From Pseudomonas sp. TNT3 (lineage in GTDB: Bacteria; Pseudomonadota; Gammaproteobacteria; Pseudomonadales; Pseudomonadaceae): a stretch of DNA of 64,000 nt. This document shows, piece after piece, positions 61,221 to 64,000 of this stretch (its first letter is position 1; every line of letters starts with the position of its first letter). The position numbers were made by a program, and so were the translations under genes. The notes beneath the pieces are model-generated. The model did not search any database and was not told where the DNA came from. It saw nothing but the letters and a program-made list of their open reading frames with translations. Location of the stretch: assembly GCF_010095445.2 (NCBI RefSeq), contig NZ_WFGV02000021.1, forward strand, positions 31,740 through 95,739. Reading direction: 5' to 3'.

Positions 61221-63380
61221 ATGACCAGTCCGAAAAAACCCGCGACAGAACCTCATGCCGAGGCCTCGCGAATCCGTGAAGGCCTGCCCTTCCCGCTCGG
61301 TGCGACCTGGGATGGCCTGGGGGTCAACTTTGCCTTGTTTTCAGCGAACGCCACCAAGGTCGAACTGTGCATTTTCGATGACTCAGGTGAAGTCGAACTT
61401 GAGCGTATCGAGTTGCCCGAGTACACCGACGAGATCTACCACGGCTATCTGCCCGACGCCCATCCAGGGTTGATTTACGGCTACCGTGTGTACGGTCCGT
61501 ACGACCCGGCCAACGGTCATCGTTTCAACCACAACAAACTGTTGATCGACCCGTATGCCAAGCAACTGGTCGGCCAGTTGAAATGGTCCGAAGCCTTGTT
61601 CGGCTACACCATCGGCCACCCCGACGCCGACCTCAGCTTCGACGAGCGCGACAGCGCACCGTTTGTGCCCAAGTGCAAAGTCATCGACCCGGCTCACACC
61701 TGGGGCCACGACCACCGAGTCAGCGTGCCGTGGGACAAGACCATCATTTATGAGACCCACGTCCGCGGCATCAGCATGCGTCACCCCTCCGTCCCCGAAA
61801 ACGTACGCGGTACGTTTGCCGGGTTGATGGTTGATGACGTCCTTGAACACATCCGCAAACTGGGCGTGTCGTCCGTCGAGTTGCTGCCAATCCATGCGTT
61901 CGTCAACGACCAGCATTTGCTGCACAAAGGCATGACCAACTACTGGGGCTACAACAGCATCGCGTTTTTCGCCCCGGACCCGCGTTACCTGGCCAGTGGC
62001 AAGATCGCGGAATTCAAGGAGATGGTTGCGCACCTGCACGAAGCCAATCTGGAAGTGATCCTGGACGTGGTCTACAACCACACCGCCGAGGGCAATGAAC
62101 AGGGCCCGACCCTGTCCATGCGCGGCATCGACAACGCCTCGTACTACCGCTTGATGCCAGACGACAAACGCTACTACATCAACGATTCGGGCACCGGCAA
62201 CACCCTCGACCTGAGCCACCCCTGCGTCCTGCAAATGGTCACCGACTCCCTGCGTTACTGGGCCACGGAAATGCACGTGGACGGTTTCCGCTTTGACCTC
62301 GCGACGATTCTGGGGCGCTATCACGACGGTTTCGACGAGCGTCACAGCTTCCTGGTGGCCTGCCGCCAGGACCCGGTGTTGCGCCAGGTGAAAATGATCG
62401 CCGAGCCGTGGGATTGCGGTCCCGGTGGGTATCAGGTCGGTGGCTTTCCACCGGGCTGGGTCGAATGGAACGACAAATTCCGCGACACCGTGCGTGCCTT
62501 CTGGAAAGGCGACGACGGTCAGTTAGCCGATTTCGCCAGCCGCATGACGGCCTCCGGCGAAATGTTCAACCAGCGGGGTCGACGCCCGTATGCGTCGGTG
62601 AACTTCATCACCGCCCACGACGGCTTCACGCTCAATGACCTGGTGTCGTACAACGACAAGCACAACGAAGCCAACGACGAGAACAATCAGGACGGCAGCA
62701 ACAACAACCTGTCCTGGAACCACGGCGTCGAAGGCCCGACCGACGATCCGGAAATCAACGAGCTGCGTCAGCGGCAGATGCGCAATTTCTTCGCCACGCT
62801 GCTGCTGTCCCAGGGCACTCCGATGCTGGTCGCCGGTGATGAGTTCGCCCGCACCCAGGACGGTAATAACAACGCCTACTGCCAGGACAGCGAAATCGGT
62901 TGGGTCAACTGGGATCTCAGCGAAGACGGCAAAGCGTTGCTCAAATTCGTCAAACGCCTGATCAAGCTGCGCCTGGCTTACCCGATTCTGCGTCGCGGAC
63001 GTTTCCTGGTGGGCAATTACAACGAGGACATTGGCGTCAAGGACGTGACCTGGCTCGCGCCCGATGGCAATGAAATGACCATCGAGCAGTGGGAAGAAGC
63101 CCACGGTCGCTGCCTCGGCATGCTGCTCGACGGCCGCGCCCAGGAAACCGGGATTCGCCGCAAGGGTGCGGACGCCACGCTGTTGCTGGTGGTCAATGCG
63201 CACCACGACGTGGTCAATTTCACCTTGCCGGAAGTGCCGGATGGCGGTTTCTGGACCTGCATGATCGACACCAACCAGCCCTCGATCCGAGGTCAGGAGC
63301 GCTTCGAGTTCGGCCATGAGTATTCAGTCACCGGCCGCTCGTTGTTGCTGTTCGAACTGCAGCGTGAGGAAGAAGAGTGA
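61221..63380 (+). CDS. glgX: Glycogen debranching enzyme GlgX, copy 2
   Basis: A 719-residue GH13 debranching enzyme, closely similar to the copy at 24753-26927 over its whole length. Catalytic motifs are intact: DVVYNHTAEGNEQGPT, VDGFRFDLATIL, IAEPWDCGPGGYQVG and NFITAHDGFTLNDLVSYND. AGGAG precedes ATG 61221. As part of the glg/tre operon it is probably the ancestral copy. Confidence 0.95.
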   Translation: MTSPKKPATEPHAEASRIREGLPFPLGATWDGLGVNFALFSANATKVELCIFDDSGEVELERIELPEYTDEIYHGYLPDAHPGLIYGYRVYGPYDPANGHRFNHNKLLIDPYAKQLVGQLKWSEALFGYTIGHPDADLSFDERDSAPFVPKCKVIDPAHTWGHDHRVSVPWDKTIIYETHVRGISMRHPSVPENVRGTFAGLMVDDVLEHIRKLGVSSVELLPIHAFVNDQHLLHKGMTNYWGYNSIAFFAPDPRYLASGKIAEFKEMVAHLHEANLEVILDVVYNHTAEGNEQGPTLSMRGIDNASYYRLMPDDKRYYINDSGTGNTLDLSHPCVLQMVTDSLRYWATEMHVDGFRFDLATILGRYHDGFDERHSFLVACRQDPVLRQVKMIAEPWDCGPGGYQVGGFPPGWVEWNDKFRDTVRAFWKGDDGQLADFASRMTASGEMFNQRGRRPYASVNFITAHDGFTLNDLVSYNDKHNEANDENNQDGSNNNLSWNHGVEGPTDDPEINELRQRQMRNFFATLLLSQGTPMLVAGDEFARTQDGNNNAYCQDSEIGWVNWDLSEDGKALLKFVKRLIKLRLAYPILRRGRFLVGNYNEDIGVKDVTWLAPDGNEMTIEQWEEAHGRCLGMLLDGRAQETGIRRKGADATLLLVVNAHHDVVNFTLPEVPDGGFWTCMIDTNQPSIRGQERFEFGHEYSVTGRSLLLFELQREEEE

Positions 63381-63381
63381 A

Positions 63382-64000
63382 ATGGACCTCAAGACGTTTC
63401 TTGATCGGCAGGCAACGGATCATGCCAACGCGCAAGCACTAGGACAGTGCCTGCGCGAGCTGGTTGAAGCCGGGCTTGATCAGCTTCCATTACCCGGTAG
63501 CGGCCAGACGCTGGAGCGTTTTCAGCGTCTGGCCGAAGTTGGCGGGCATGATTTGGGACTGTGCAAGTTGTTCGAGGGGCACACCGACGCACTGGCGATC
63601 CTTGCGCAACTCGGTGCATTTTCCCCGCCTTCCAGCACCTGGGGCATGTGGGCGGCCGAACCGCCCAACGCGCGGGTAAGTGTGGCGGTGCAAGGTGCAT
63701 CGGCAGTGCTCAGCGGTCGCAAGGCCTGGTGTTCGGGCGCGGGGGTGTTGAGCCACGCGTTGCTGACCGCATGGGACGAGCAGGATCGCCAGCAATTGGT
63801 CGCGGTCGCACTGGATCAACCCGGCGTGACGGTCACGGATCAAGGCTGGCAGGCGGTGGGTATGGCGGCGACCGGGAGTGTCGAAGTGCTGTTCGATGGC
63901 GCGCAGGCGCAAGCCATCGGCAACCCCGGGGACTACCTGCAACGCCCCGGTTTCTGGCAAGGCGGCGTTGGTATCGCGGCGTGCTGGTATGGCGCCGCTT
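63382..64000 (+). CDS. Acyl-CoA dehydrogenase-family protein, cut by window end
   Basis: An open frame from ATG 63382, one base after the glgX stop, runs off the window for at least 206 codons. It resembles the amino and middle domains of acyl-CoA dehydrogenases: LAEVGGHDLGLCKLFEGHTDAL, then VQGASAVLSGRKAWCSGAG and VGMAATGSVEVLFDG. It is shortened at the amino end compared with usual members. Genes of this kind follow glgX in some Pseudomonas glg loci; the substrate is unknown. Confidence 0.8.
   Translation, partial: MDLKTFLDRQATDHANAQALGQCLRELVEAGLDQLPLPGSGQTLERFQRLAEVGGHDLGLCKLFEGHTDALAILAQLGAFSPPSSTWGMWAAEPPNARVSVAVQGASAVLSGRKAWCSGAGVLSHALLTAWDEQDRQQLVAVALDQPGVTVTDQGWQAVGMAATGSVEVLFDGAQAQAIGNPGDYLQRPGFWQGGVGIAACWYGAA

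Overview
The window looks like chromosome of a Pseudomonas of the fluorescens group. The basis is gene content (PagL, OprD-family porin, AcoR-type activator, the glgA-treZ-malQ-treY-glgX block), high GC coding sequence, FNR/Anr boxes of the form TTGAT-N4-ATCAA, and many paired inverted repeats of the REP/REPIN type common in this group. This is judged by reading alone; no database search was possible. Region 1 (34-9556) is an oxygen/energy stress island. It holds four intact tandem-domain universal stress proteins (UspE type), a phosphoketolase, an FNR/Anr-family iron-sulfur regulator, a small K+ channel and a GNAT acetyltransferase. Perfect or near-perfect FNR/Anr boxes lie in front of nearly every unit, usually centred 67-80 bp upstream of a start codon. 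Two further genes survive only as internally deleted remnants: a metallo-beta-lactamase-fold gene at 34-135 and a universal stress protein at 2011-2180. Region 2 (9702-18487) is accessory oxidoreduction metabolism: an SDR lacking the usual Ser/Tyr, a FrnE-like DsbA protein and a tautomerase in one operon with a divergent LysR; a second LysR divergent from a RidA-like gene; and an AcoR-like sigma-54 activator divergent from a flavin monooxygenase that has a good -24/-12 promoter. Region 3 (18543-30493) holds a membrane diguanylate cyclase, small hypothetical genes, a manganese catalase with a ZIP transporter and an unlisted 53-residue ORF between them, PagL, a REPIN-flanked glgX copy, a thymidylate-kinase-like protein, a glycosyltransferase, an AI-2E/PerM-type permease and a response regulator. 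Region 4 (29858-39969) is a carboxylic-acid uptake and activation locus: a two-component system facing an operon of acyl-CoA ligase, DUF485 protein, ActP-like symporter, acyl-CoA dehydrogenase and OprD-family porin. Region 5 (40327-47175) is a polyhydroxybutyrate-type locus: PhaR, phasin, a DUF3141 protein with a PhaC-like Cys-Asp-His set, an AraC-type regulator and a class I PHA synthase, but no ketothiolase or acetoacetyl-CoA reductase. Three copies of a TGC-AGC-GCA palindrome, proposed as PhaR operators, sit in the promoter regions. Region 6 (47176-51741) has a repeat-rich gap with a perfect 34-bp inverted repeat, then PatB/MalY, a TSUP permease, NudC and a dienoyl-CoA-isomerase-type crotonase. 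Region 7 (52305-64000) is the glycogen/trehalose operon glgA-treZ-malQ-treY-DUF2934-glgX followed by an acyl-CoA dehydrogenase cut by the window edge. Together these genes make alpha-glucan, convert it to trehalose and trim it.
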